From NCBI RefSeq assembly GCF_009711225.1, contig NZ_WMIE01000006.1, positions 1 to 64,000 on the forward strand: a stretch of 64,000 bases of DNA, in the 5' to 3' direction. A program made the translations under genes and the position numbers. The notes beneath the pieces are model-generated. The model was not told the DNA's origin and ran no database searches. It was given only the letters and a program-made list of their open reading frames with translations. Every line of letters begins with the position of its first letter. The first letter of the stretch is position 1. The DNA comes from Paracoccus aestuariivivens (lineage in GTDB: Bacteria > Pseudomonadota > Alphaproteobacteria > Rhodobacterales > Rhodobacteraceae). Below, piece by piece: positions 37,304 to 44,833 of this stretch.

Positions 37304-38137
37304 TTAAAGCTCGTCCAGAGAATCGTTGAGCAGTTCGATGCTGGCCAGCCGCCTGCGGCCCGTGGTTCCGGCCTGCACGATGGCGCGATTCGCGATCAGG
37401 CCGCATAGCGACATGACGGCGGCATGACTGAACAGCGGCCCCGAGGAGCGCGTCTCGCAGTGCAGATGCCAGTCGGCGCGGGGCTCGATCTGCATGGATT
37501 CGTCCGAGATCAGCGCGAATGCCGCCTTGCTGGCGGCAATCCGCTCGATCAGCAGATCGGTCTGGGCAACCCGTCGCCGCAAGGCGAACAGGATGACAAG
37601 ATCACCCTGCTGCACGCTGGCGATATGTTCGCCCATGGTTTGCCCTGGACCCGGAATGGCCACAATATTTTCGATAACCTGCGTCAGTTGCCACTGCATA
37701 TAGGATGCGAAGGCCGCCGACGCGCGAAAGCCGATGACCCAGACCTTGCGCGCCGAAAGCAGTTTTTCGGTCAGCCCGTCGATTGCGGGCAGGTCGATGC
37801 GGGCCAGCGTGTCGCGGATATTCTCGCCGTCGCGCAAGGCGTGGCCCGAAACATCCGTCACATCGGGCGTGTCCGTATCGGCGTATAGACGAGAGCCCGA
37901 GACCCGCTCGCGACGGGCATCCACGCGCGCTTCCTCGTATGAGGCATAGCCCAGCCGTCGGACAAAACGCGTCACGGTGGCATTCGAAACCGAGGCCAGC
38001 AGGGCCAGTTCCGAGGCATTGTAGCTGGCCAGTTCGCCGGGGAAATCGGCGACCAGTTCTCCCAGTTTTCGCTCGGCTGGTCCCAGGGTCGGCAATGCGG
38101 CGCGGACGCGGGACAGGAATCTTGGCTCTCTGCTCAT
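37304..38137 (-). CDS. RpiR-family regulator (HTH + SIS domain)
   Basis: 277 aa. N-terminal HTH: LPTLGPAERKLGELVADFPG, SNATVTRFVRRLGYASYEEA. The SIS domain (KVWVIGFRASAAFASYMQWQ; QQGDLVILFALRRRVAQTD) binds phosphosugars in relatives, and may sense a different ligand here. It lies just upstream of the TRAP operon on the same strand, with matching operators before both, pointing to control of TRAP and of itself. Confidence 0.9.
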   Translation of the reverse strand: MSREPRFLSRVRAALPTLGPAERKLGELVADFPGELASYNASELALLASVSNATVTRFVRRLGYASYEEARVDARRERVSGSRLYADTDTPDVTDVSGHALRDGENIRDTLARIDLPAIDGLTEKLLSARKVWVIGFRASAAFASYMQWQLTQVIENIVAIPGPGQTMGEHIASVQQGDLVILFALRRRVAQTDLLIERIAASKAAFALISDESMQIEPRADWHLHCETRSSGPLFSHAAVMSLCGLIANRAIVQAGTTGRRRLASIELLNDSLDEL

Positions 38138-38150
38138 GCCGTTTTGTAAC

Positions 38151-38166
38151 TGAAAAGAATTTTTCA
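38151..38166. promoter_or_regulatory. RpiR-type operator before rpiR (autoregulation)
   Basis: TGAAAAGAATTTTTCA: perfect 6-bp arms with spacer GAAT, 13 bp upstream of the rpiR start. It differs from the TRAP-promoter site by one spacer base only. Its closeness to the start codon suits repression. Confidence 0.75.
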
Positions 38167-38204
38167 GGAAAGCAGTCCTTCAGGACTGGTGGTGTAAAGC
38201 AAAC

Positions 38205-38247
38205 TTGACACGCACCCTTGATGGCCATATGTAAAGGTCGCTTTACA
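38205..38247 (+). promoter_or_regulatory. consensus promoter overlapped by Xre-type palindrome
   Basis: TTGACA (38205-38210), 17-bp spacer, TATGTA (38228-38233). Over the -10 lies TGTAAAG-GTCG-CTTTACA (38230-38247), a perfect 7-bp inverted repeat; a further TGTAAAG half-site is at 38193-38199. This is the layout of a repressor operator, and the Xre regulator encoded as second gene is the natural candidate. Confidence 0.8.
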
Positions 38248-38262
38248 AAACGAGGAGTGACG

Positions 38263-38631
38263 ATGCGCGGATTGCTTTCCCTTCTGGCCGGATTGGCTGC
38301 TTATGTGGCGGCGTTGATCCTGTCGCAAAAGCTGCTGGGGTTCGGGATCGAGGCCAGCCTACCCCGCACTCTGATCGCCCTTGCTCCGATGCTGCCCGCG
38401 ATCTTTGTCTGTGTCGTCGTCGTCCGCAGCATCCGCTGCCTTGACGAGATGCAGCGCAAGCTGCAATTCGAGGCCCTTGCCGCCGCCTTTGCCGGAACCG
38501 CCCTGATCACCTTCGCCTATGGCTTCCTTGAGGGCGTGGGCTACCCGAAACTGTCCATGTTCGCGGTCTGGCCGTTGATGGCGACGATCTGGTTTATCGG
38601 GGTCATGGTCGGGCGGCTGCGTTTCAATTGA
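38263..38631 (+). CDS. small four-helix membrane protein
   Basis: 122 aa, about four hydrophobic helices (LLSLLAGLAAYVAALILSQ; LIALAPMLPAIFVCVVVV; AAFAGTALITFAYGFLE; FAVWPLMATIWFIGVMVG), with a short charged loop RCLDEMQRKLQFEA. AGGAG precedes the ATG. Similar small membrane proteins occur directly before Xre regulators in many genomes, but their role is not established. Coupled to the Xre gene by overlapping stop and start. Confidence 0.8.
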   Translation: MRGLLSLLAGLAAYVAALILSQKLLGFGIEASLPRTLIALAPMLPAIFVCVVVVRSIRCLDEMQRKLQFEALAAAFAGTALITFAYGFLEGVGYPKLSMFAVWPLMATIWFIGVMVGRLRFN

Positions 38632-38828
38632 ACAACCGCATTCAGGAATTGCGCCAGCTGCGGAACTGGTCGCAGGCCGATCTGGCCGCGCATCTGCAAG
38701 TCTCGCGGCAGACGGTCAACGCGCTGGAACGCGGGCGCTACGATCCCAGCCTGCCGCTTGCCTTCAGCATCGCACGGCTGTTCGGCCTGCCGATCGAGCA
38801 GATCTTCCAGCCGGATCAGGATCGATAA
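38628..38828 (+). CDS. Xre-family HTH regulator
   Basis: 66 aa. NRIQELRQLRNWSQADLAAH with QVSRQTVNALERGRYDPSL is a complete Xre/Cro helix-turn-helix with almost nothing else, as in the YozG-type regulators. The start is a TTG overlapping the preceding TGA, so translation depends on the upstream gene. The last ~65 bases overlap the end of the minus-strand nickel ATPase gene. Probably represses its own promoter. Confidence 0.88.
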   Translation: MNNRIQELRQLRNWSQADLAAHLQVSRQTVNALERGRYDPSLPLAFSIARLFGLPIEQIFQPDQDR

Positions 38829-39462
38829 CCCCGACAGGGCCGGCGGCCTCGTGCCGTATCAGCCCCCTTTGCCCCAGTTCGAACCGGCCCTGACAGCAGA
38901 TGCGGTCGAGCAGCGCCCGGTCATGGCTGATGGCCAGAATGCCGATTTGTTTGCTGCGCGCGATCTGGCCCAGCAGATGCCAGATGCGGGCCTGCGAGAC
39001 CGGATCAAGCGGGGCGGTGATCTCGTCGGCGATCAGGTAGCGCGGATTGGCGGTCAGTGCGCGCAGGATCGAGATCCGCTGCAACTGGCCACCCGAAAGC
39101 TCGTGCGGAAAGCGCCCCATCCATTCGGCATCGACGCCGAAGGCGGTCAGAAGCCCTGCCTCGGGCTGGCCCGCCTCGGCCAGAATACAGCGTATTTTCC
39201 AGCGCGGGTTCATGGCTGCCAGCGGGCTTTGATGCAGGTACTGGACCGGTTGCGCCTTGCCGGACGCGGGCTGCTGGCCGTCGATCCGCACCACCCCCGC
39301 GCTTGGTCGGTGCAGCCCCGCGATCACACGTCCCAGCGTGGTTTTCCCCGCGCCCGAGGCCCCGCAAAGGCCCATGATTCGGCCGGATTCCAGCGCGAAT
39401 GTCACGCCGTCGAACAGCGTCCGGCCATCGAACCCCGCCGCAAGGTCATGCGCCTCAAGCAT
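38764..39462 (-). CDS. nikE: nickel ABC importer ATPase (NikE-like)
   Basis: 232 aa. Walker A GASGAGKTTLGRV, YLHQSPLAAMNPRW (Q-loop), signature LSGGQLQRISILRALTANPR, Walker B YLIADEITAPLDP, H-loop AISHDR. It belongs to the oligopeptide/nickel ATPase family; the nickel assignment comes from the NikR gene and NikR operator at the head of the operon. The C-terminus runs over the end of the convergent Xre gene. Last gene of nikABCDE, overlapping nikD by 8 nt. Confidence 0.85.
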   Translation of the reverse strand: MLEAHDLAAGFDGRTLFDGVTFALESGRIMGLCGASGAGKTTLGRVIAGLHRPSAGVVRIDGQQPASGKAQPVQYLHQSPLAAMNPRWKIRCILAEAGQPEAGLLTAFGVDAEWMGRFPHELSGGQLQRISILRALTANPRYLIADEITAPLDPVSQARIWHLLGQIARSKQIGILAISHDRALLDRICCQGRFELGQRGLIRHEAAGPVGVIDPDPAGRSARSAGRTAVRC

Positions 39463-40231
39463 CGGTCAGGAATCCGTTCTCGGGTAAGGCCCGCCACAGG
39501 TCGCGGGCATAGGACGAGGTCAGTTCCGCCCCCCTCCCCGTGAAATTGCGCGGAAATTCGATGCCACGCATCCGACCTTCGTCCAGAATGGCGACGCGAT
39601 CGGCGATTGGCAGCACGGATTTCAGGTCATGGGTGATCAGCAGGATACCGGCGCCGCGCCGCGCATGTTCCCCAAGCATCCGCAATACGGCGTCACGGTT
39701 TTCGGGGTCCAGACCGGCGGTCGGCTCGTCGGCGATCAGCAGGTCAGGCGCTCCGGCTTCTGCCATGGCCAGCAGCACGCGCCGCGCCATCCCGCCCGAA
39801 AGCTGGTCAGGGAATAGCTGCGCCACTTGCGGGGGCAGACCAAGTGCGGCAAGCCGCGCCGTGGTATCGGCGGCACTACCGCTGCGACGCGCGGCCCATG
39901 ACATTTGCGCGCCGGTGCGGGCCAGCGGGTCAAGGTGGGAAACCTGCTGCGGGATCAGCGCGATTTTCCGGCCGCGCAGGGCTGGCGGATAGACGGGGTT
40001 CAAGGCTTGCCCGCGAAATGCCAGCTTTCCGCGCAACACCGCGTTCGGCGGCAAAAGGCCAAGAATGGCATGGGCAAGCAGGCTTTTCCCCGCGCCGGAC
40101 CCGCCGATCACGGCCAGAACCTCTCCGGCGTCAAGCGTCAGGTTCAGACCAGAGAGACGGCTGGTTTCCTCGTGACGGAACAGCCCGCGATAGCGCCGGA
40201 ACCCGACCGAGAGATCGCGGATCGTCAGCAT
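39455..40231 (-). CDS. nikD: nickel ABC importer ATPase (NikD-like)
   Basis: 258 aa from ATG 40231. Walker A GGSGAGKSLLAHAILGLLPP, Q-loop ALIPQQVSHLDPLARTG, signature LSGGMARRVLLAMA, Walker B LLIADEPTAGLDP, H-loop LITHDLKSV. It pairs with the NikE-like subunit to power import. It overlaps nikC by 7 nt. Confidence 0.86.
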   Translation of the reverse strand: MLTIRDLSVGFRRYRGLFRHEETSRLSGLNLTLDAGEVLAVIGGSGAGKSLLAHAILGLLPPNAVLRGKLAFRGQALNPVYPPALRGRKIALIPQQVSHLDPLARTGAQMSWAARRSGSAADTTARLAALGLPPQVAQLFPDQLSGGMARRVLLAMAEAGAPDLLIADEPTAGLDPENRDAVLRMLGEHARRGAGILLITHDLKSVLPIADRVAILDEGRMRGIEFPRNFTGRGAELTSSYARDLWRALPENGFLTDA

Positions 40232-41037
40232 TGCGCCTCGCGCGGGGTGATCAGGCGGCGCAGGGCGCTGCCGAGGGTTTCGAAGGCCAGCACCAAGGCC
40301 AGCAGCATGGCACCGGGGAACAACGCCAGCCACCAGCGTCCGGCGCTGATATGGCGCATCGCCTCGGTCAGCATGACACCGATGGCGGGACGCGAGGGTT
40401 CTAGCCCGAAGCCCAGAAAGGTCAGTCCGGCCTCGTGCAGGATGGCGTGCGGGAACATCAGCAGAAACCCGACCAAGGCTTGCGGCAGAAGATGCGGCAG
40501 GATGTGATGCCGGATGATGAACACCCGCGAGCGGCCAAGCGCTCGCGAGGTTTCGATATAGGGCGCGGCGGCGACTTGCAGCAATTCGGCGCGCAGGATG
40601 CGGGCAAGCCTTGGCCAATGGCTGATCGCCACAGCGATGACGACCGCCGCCGTTCCTCCGCCCAAGGCGAAAGAGATCAGGATCAGCAGCATCAGATGCG
40701 GCATGGCCAGCATGGCATCGGTGACAAATCCCGCAATCCGGTCGGTACCCCGCCCCAGCCCCGAGAGCGTCGCCATCAGAATGGCAATCGCGACCGACAG
40801 CCCCGCCGCGATCAAGCCAATTTCAAGGCTGAGCGCCAGACCGTGCAGGCTGCGCGCCAGCATGTCCCGCCCCATCTGGTCGGTGCCGAAAAGATGCCCC
40901 GATTGCGGGGCGAGGTTGCGGGCGGCAAAGTCGGCGCGGATGCCGGTTTCGCCCAATCCCGCAGGGGCCAAGGCAATCGCGACGATCAGCATGGCTGCCA
41001 GCAAGGCGGCCAGCAAGGCCCCGACCCGCCCGTTCAT
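40225..41037 (-). CDS. nikC: nickel ABC importer permease (NikC-like)
   Basis: 270 aa. APQSGHLFGTDQMGRDMLAR is the N-terminal hallmark of DppC/NikC permeases, and ETSRALGRSRVFIIRHHILP the EAA loop. About six membrane segments. Start ATG 41037 overlaps the nikB stop by 4 nt. Longer upstream frames are shadows of nikB. Confidence 0.88.
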   Translation of the reverse strand: MNGRVGALLAALLAAMLIVAIALAPAGLGETGIRADFAARNLAPQSGHLFGTDQMGRDMLARSLHGLALSLEIGLIAAGLSVAIAILMATLSGLGRGTDRIAGFVTDAMLAMPHLMLLILISFALGGGTAAVVIAVAISHWPRLARILRAELLQVAAAPYIETSRALGRSRVFIIRHHILPHLLPQALVGFLLMFPHAILHEAGLTFLGFGLEPSRPAIGVMLTEAMRHISAGRWWLALFPGAMLLALVLAFETLGSALRRLITPREAQC

Positions 41038-41999
41038 GCTACGCCCATGCGCGGATCGATGCGCCGCGACAGCCGGTCGGCGATCATGTTCGCGCTTGAG
41101 ACGATCACCGCGCTGAGCATCGCGATGGCCAGCAGCAGGGGCACGTCGCCCTTCATGCCCGCCTCGACGGTGGCGCGACCCAGACCGGGCCATGCGAAGA
41201 CCTGCTCGGCCAGGATCGAGCCGCCGAAAATCTCGCCGCTGGCGGCCATCAGCGCGGTCAGCGCCGGAAGCGCCGCGTTCCGGATGCCGTGGCGCAGCAC
41301 GATATCCACCCGACCCGCACCTTGGGCGCGGGCCAGAAGGACATAATCCGATTGCAGCACCTCGATCAGCTTTACCCGCGTGTGCAAGGCGATTTGCGCG
41401 ACGCCGAACAGGGTCAGCGCGGCCAGCGGCAGGACCAGATGGTGCAGCCGCGCGAGAAAGTCGACCTCGTCCTGCGGAACGCCGACGGGACCGGCGCAGC
41501 AGACGGGCGTCCAGCCCAGCCGCACCGAAAACAGCATGAGCATCAGCATCGCCAGCCAGAAGGTCGGCGTCGAGGCCAGCACATAGCAATAGATCCGGAT
41601 GCCGCGATCCAGCCACGACCCCTGCACCGCCGCTGCCACCAGCCCAAGGCCGAAACCCATGATCCCCGACAGCAGCCATGCCAGCCCCGTCAGCGCCAGC
41701 GAGGCCCCTATCCGGTCGGCCATGACCTGCGCGACGGGCGCGTTATAGGTCGTGCTGAAGCCCAGATCTCCGGTCAGGACATGTCCGGCCCAAGCCAGAA
41801 ACTGTTCCTTCGCCGGACGATCCAGACCCCAAGCGGCGGCGATCTGGGCTTTCTGCTCGGGGCTGGCATGGGCGATTGCGGGTCCAAGATAGGCATCGAC
41901 CGGATCGACCGGAGACGCCTTCATCAGCAGGAAAACCGCCAGTGCCACCACGACCAGCAGCAATATCTGCCGCAGCAGCAGGCGAGCCAGGACCGGCAT
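41034..41999 (-). CDS. nikB: nickel ABC importer permease (NikB-like)
   Basis: 321 aa. MPVLARLLLRQILLLVVVAL at the N-terminus, LTGDLGFSTTYNAPVAQVMA, LLARAQGAGRVDIVLRHGIR (EAA loop) and AWPGLGRATVEAGMKGDVP identify a DppB/NikB permease. Its ATG follows the nikA TAG directly. Forms the channel with NikC. Confidence 0.88.
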   Translation of the reverse strand: MPVLARLLLRQILLLVVVALAVFLLMKASPVDPVDAYLGPAIAHASPEQKAQIAAAWGLDRPAKEQFLAWAGHVLTGDLGFSTTYNAPVAQVMADRIGASLALTGLAWLLSGIMGFGLGLVAAAVQGSWLDRGIRIYCYVLASTPTFWLAMLMLMLFSVRLGWTPVCCAGPVGVPQDEVDFLARLHHLVLPLAALTLFGVAQIALHTRVKLIEVLQSDYVLLARAQGAGRVDIVLRHGIRNAALPALTALMAASGEIFGGSILAEQVFAWPGLGRATVEAGMKGDVPLLLAIAMLSAVIVSSANMIADRLSRRIDPRMGVA

Positions 42000-43538
42000 C
42001 TATTCGCAGGTCCAGCGCCAGGTGGCGATGGTGGCGGTGACCGGCCAGCCATGGCCATGCGGCTCGATCTGGGTGCGGCCAAGGTCCAGACAATCGCTGA
42101 CGAAATAGACATGATCCAGATTGACCAGCCATGCCCAGCCATTGTCGCCGTTCAGGCCGTAGCTTCCGGCGGCTTCGGACCAATAGGGATAGGACGCCTG
42201 AAGGCTTTCGGCGGCCTGCGCCTGTTCGAACAGCGCGTCCACTTTCGCGTTCGCGTAATACGAGGGGTTCGCATATTCGACCCCGCCCAACCGCTGGGCG
42301 AAAAGGCTGTAAAGCTGATAGGGCGAATGGCTGCCGAAGCCGAAGACCACCGGCTCGGAATGCATGACACGGCCGATCGAATCCCAACTGCCACCGACGG
42401 GCGTCGCGTGGATTCCCAGCGGGCGCAGCAACTCGGCGGCAGTTTCGGCCAAGGCCTGCCGCGTGGCGTCCGAGGCCGGATAGTTGATCGGAAATGCGGC
42501 GCGGACGCCGTTCTTTTCGCGGATGCCGTCGGCGGCAGGGTTCCAGCCCGCCTGATCCAGCAGGGCCTTGACAGCTTGCAGGTCATGGGTCGTGGTTTCG
42601 TTCTTGCCCGACCAAGGCAGCCCGTCCGCGGGACCGAAGGCGGGCGTGCCGTGACCGTGCAGCGCCACATCCACGACCAGATCGCGGTCGATCCCCAGAT
42701 TGATCGCGCGGCGGATGGCGGGGTCGGACGTCACCGCATTGCCGATCCTGCGCCCGTCCTGCTCGCGCGGGGGGGCAAAGGGCAGGCTCAGGCCGCGATT
42801 GTCCACCGTCCTGACCGCAACAGCGTGGAAATTCGCGGGCACGGCATCGGCCAATTGCGCCGGAGCCGATGCCAGATGCACCACCCCCGCATTGGCCGCA
42901 GCCAGTCCGGCATCCTCTCCGGTGAAGAGGAATGTGATCTGCGGGAAAGGCGCGGAGGTGCCGTAATAATTCTCGTTGCGGGCGACGATCAGTTGCTCGC
43001 CCTCGGCCCATGACACCAGCTTGTAAGGGCCCGAGCCGACAGGATTCCGCCCGTAATCCGGCCCGTATGATGCCGCCGGAACGATGCCCAAAGTGTAGAA
43101 TGCCTCGACAAAGGTGATCCAAGGCCGGTCCAGTGTGATCCTGACCGTGTGATCGTCCAGCGCCTCGGCCGATACCATCACATGCAGGTCAAGCGCACCG
43201 GCCGAGGTTTTGGCCTTGGTAAAGGTAAACGCGACATCCCGCGCGGTCAGTGGCGTTCCGTCCGAGAACTTGGCGTCGCTCCGGATCGTCACGGTCCAGA
43301 CCCGCCGGTCTTCGGACAGCGTCCAATCGGTCGCCAGATCGGCTTCGGTCGCCAGATCGACATCGCGCTTCAGCAATGTCGATTGAAACAGCGGGTTGCC
43401 ATAGCCGCCCCAACCCAGCAGGGGGTCGAAACCGGTTTCCGGCTCGCCGCCGATGGCCAGAACCAGATTCGGCGCATCGGCCTGTGCCGCGATGGCAGAG
43501 ATGAACAGGGCGGTCACAGCGTTGCGGATGACGGGCAT
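42000..43538 (-). CDS. nikA: nickel-binding periplasmic protein (NikA-like)
   Basis: 512 aa with a short signal peptide (MPVIRNAVTALFISAIAAQA). A family-5 binding protein: LVLAIGGEPETGFDPLLGWG, LATDWTLSEDRRVWTVTIRS, DAKFSDGTPLTARDVAFTFT, NPVGSGPYKLVSW, NLGIDRDLVVDVALHGHGTP. NikA binds Ni(II) through an organic metallophore and a His. The GGYGNPLFQSTLL stretch resembles nickel rather than peptide binders. A NikR operator lies 20-47 bp upstream of the ATG. Confidence 0.87.
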   Translation of the reverse strand: MPVIRNAVTALFISAIAAQADAPNLVLAIGGEPETGFDPLLGWGGYGNPLFQSTLLKRDVDLATEADLATDWTLSEDRRVWTVTIRSDAKFSDGTPLTARDVAFTFTKAKTSAGALDLHVMVSAEALDDHTVRITLDRPWITFVEAFYTLGIVPAASYGPDYGRNPVGSGPYKLVSWAEGEQLIVARNENYYGTSAPFPQITFLFTGEDAGLAAANAGVVHLASAPAQLADAVPANFHAVAVRTVDNRGLSLPFAPPREQDGRRIGNAVTSDPAIRRAINLGIDRDLVVDVALHGHGTPAFGPADGLPWSGKNETTTHDLQAVKALLDQAGWNPAADGIREKNGVRAAFPINYPASDATRQALAETAAELLRPLGIHATPVGGSWDSIGRVMHSEPVVFGFGSHSPYQLYSLFAQRLGGVEYANPSYYANAKVDALFEQAQAAESLQASYPYWSEAAGSYGLNGDNGWAWLVNLDHVYFVSDCLDLGRTQIEPHGHGWPVTATIATWRWTCE

Positions 43539-43557
43539 GGGGGTCTGGACCTTGCAA

Positions 43558-43585
43558 GTATGACGAATCCTTAAAATCCGCATAC
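43558..43585. promoter_or_regulatory. NikR operator upstream of nikA
   Basis: GTATGA, 16-bp spacer, GCATAC: this is the known NikR half-site pair GTATGA-N16-TCATAC with a single mismatch in the right half. It sits between the divergent nikA and nikR genes, 19 bp before the nikA ATG. Ni-loaded NikR bound here should shut off the importer. Confidence 0.88.
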
Positions 43586-43707
43586 TTTCAGACGGCGACC
43601 ATGCGCAACCGCACCGGCTTGCACTTGGGGCGCCGGACGGGCATTTCTTGCGGAAAGGGACGATTTCTGATTGAATCTGCCCGATTTTTAGACATGAGGA
43701 TCGGCAC

Positions 43708-44121
43708 ATGCAGCGTGTCACTGTCACTCTTGATGACGAGCTAATGGCGGATCTGGACCAGATCATGGCCGAACGCGGCTATGCCAACCGCTCGGAGGCG
43801 ATCCGCGATCTGGCGCGGGCCGGACTGGCGCGGGCGCGGGTCGAGGCGGCTCCGGATGCGCCTTGCGTGGCCGCGATGGTCTATACCTACGACCACCATT
43901 CCCGCGAGGTGTCGCGCAAGCTGACGGCGGCGCATCACGACCATCACCAGTTGACGGTGTCCTCGCTGCATATCCATCTGGACCATGACCAGTGTCTGGA
44001 GGTTTCGATCCTGAAAGGCAGCGTTGGCGAGGTCCGCCATTTTGCTGATCACTTGGTCGCGCAGCGCAATATCCAGAACGGCGAGGTGGTGATCATCCCC
44101 TCGGGCAAAGGTACCGCTTAG
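43708..44121 (+). CDS. nikR: nickel-responsive regulator NikR
   Basis: 137 aa. The ribbon-helix-helix is QRVTVTLDDELMADLDQIM with GYANRSEAIRDLARAGL. The nickel site residues are present: His in AAHHDHHQLTVSSLHIHLDH and Cys in DQCLEVSILKG, matching the His/His/His/Cys square-planar site of NikR. Divergent from nikA, whose promoter carries its operator. Converges with the cupin gene with a one-base gap. Confidence 0.95.
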   Translation: MQRVTVTLDDELMADLDQIMAERGYANRSEAIRDLARAGLARARVEAAPDAPCVAAMVYTYDHHSREVSRKLTAAHHDHHQLTVSSLHIHLDHDQCLEVSILKGSVGEVRHFADHLVAQRNIQNGEVVIIPSGKGTA

Positions 44122-44122
44122 G

Positions 44123-44458
44123 TCAGGTCGGCGGTCGCAGCATGATCGTCAGAAGCAGCGCCGCGTCCTCATGTGCCCAAAGGGAATGGATCACTCCGCC
44201 GTCGAGATAAAGCCAGTCTCCCGCCTGCATCCGGCGGACCTGTTGGCCGAAGCGGAAATCGACCACCCCGTCCAGACATTGCAGGGTGATGCTGCCATCG
44301 ACCTTGTGGTCTTTCAGCTCCTTGCCCGCGGCCAGAAACAGGCGGATCGCCTCGAATTCCGGTGTCTTGACCAGTGCGTGGGTCTTGACCTCGGACAGAC
44401 CGGCTTCGGGCGGGGCAAGGCTGACGATCTCGCCGGATAAGGCATGGGGTCGGGCCAT
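44123..44458 (-). CDS. small cupin protein
   Basis: 111 aa. ELKDHKVDGSITLQCLDGVV with DFRFGQQVRRMQAGDWLYLD and GGVIHSLWAHEDAALLLTIM form the two cupin motifs of a single-domain barrel. The metal set is reduced compared with classical cupins. Start ATG 44458 (MARPHALSGE). Function unknown; proximity to NikR may be accidental. Confidence 0.8.
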   Translation of the reverse strand: MARPHALSGEIVSLAPPEAGLSEVKTHALVKTPEFEAIRLFLAAGKELKDHKVDGSITLQCLDGVVDFRFGQQVRRMQAGDWLYLDGGVIHSLWAHEDAALLLTIMLRPPT

Positions 44459-44833
44459 ATTGTTCCTTCGTGGGTTGGGGCCGCGCTTTCGGGCAAGACT
44501 GCTGCTCTCGCGCCGCGGACCAGCAGGACCAGCCGCGCATTTCCCGAATATTGCCCCAGATCGAGCGGGCTGTCGCCCTTGGATTGCTTGCAGTTCCGGC
44601 GCGTGGCCAGTTGCGCCCGCAGCGTGTCGAGGGCTTGAAGAACTCCTGCCTGATCGCAATACGGTTTCGGCCGATGGTGCTGGCGAAGGGGCACCGGAAC
44701 ACCCGCCTCGCCAGCGACGCAATCGGCTGCAGTGCCGCCTTCCGGCTGGTTGCGCGCAATCATGCGCTTCAAGCTGCGGGGAGCTTGAGCCGCAGCCCGA
44801 CCGCCATCAGGCGAATGCCATCCGGCCGTGCAT
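44459..44833. other. 375-nt stretch without a confident gene
   Basis: A minus-strand frame entering the cupin gene out of register (about 44772 down to 44314) reads LQALDTLRAQLATRRNCKQS and LDLGQYSGNARLVLLVRG. This has some protein-like character and would overlap the cupin start by 145 nt. It might be a real small gene frameshifted near its end, or a decayed one. No RNA gene or repeat seen. Confidence 0.4.

Noticed and set aside
41289..43013. 574-aa plus-strand open frame
   Set aside because: Antisense to nikB and nikA, which have full family motifs.
38764..43538. Dipeptide (Dpp) importer
   Set aside because: The adjacent NikR gene and a near-consensus NikR operator make nickel the better assignment.
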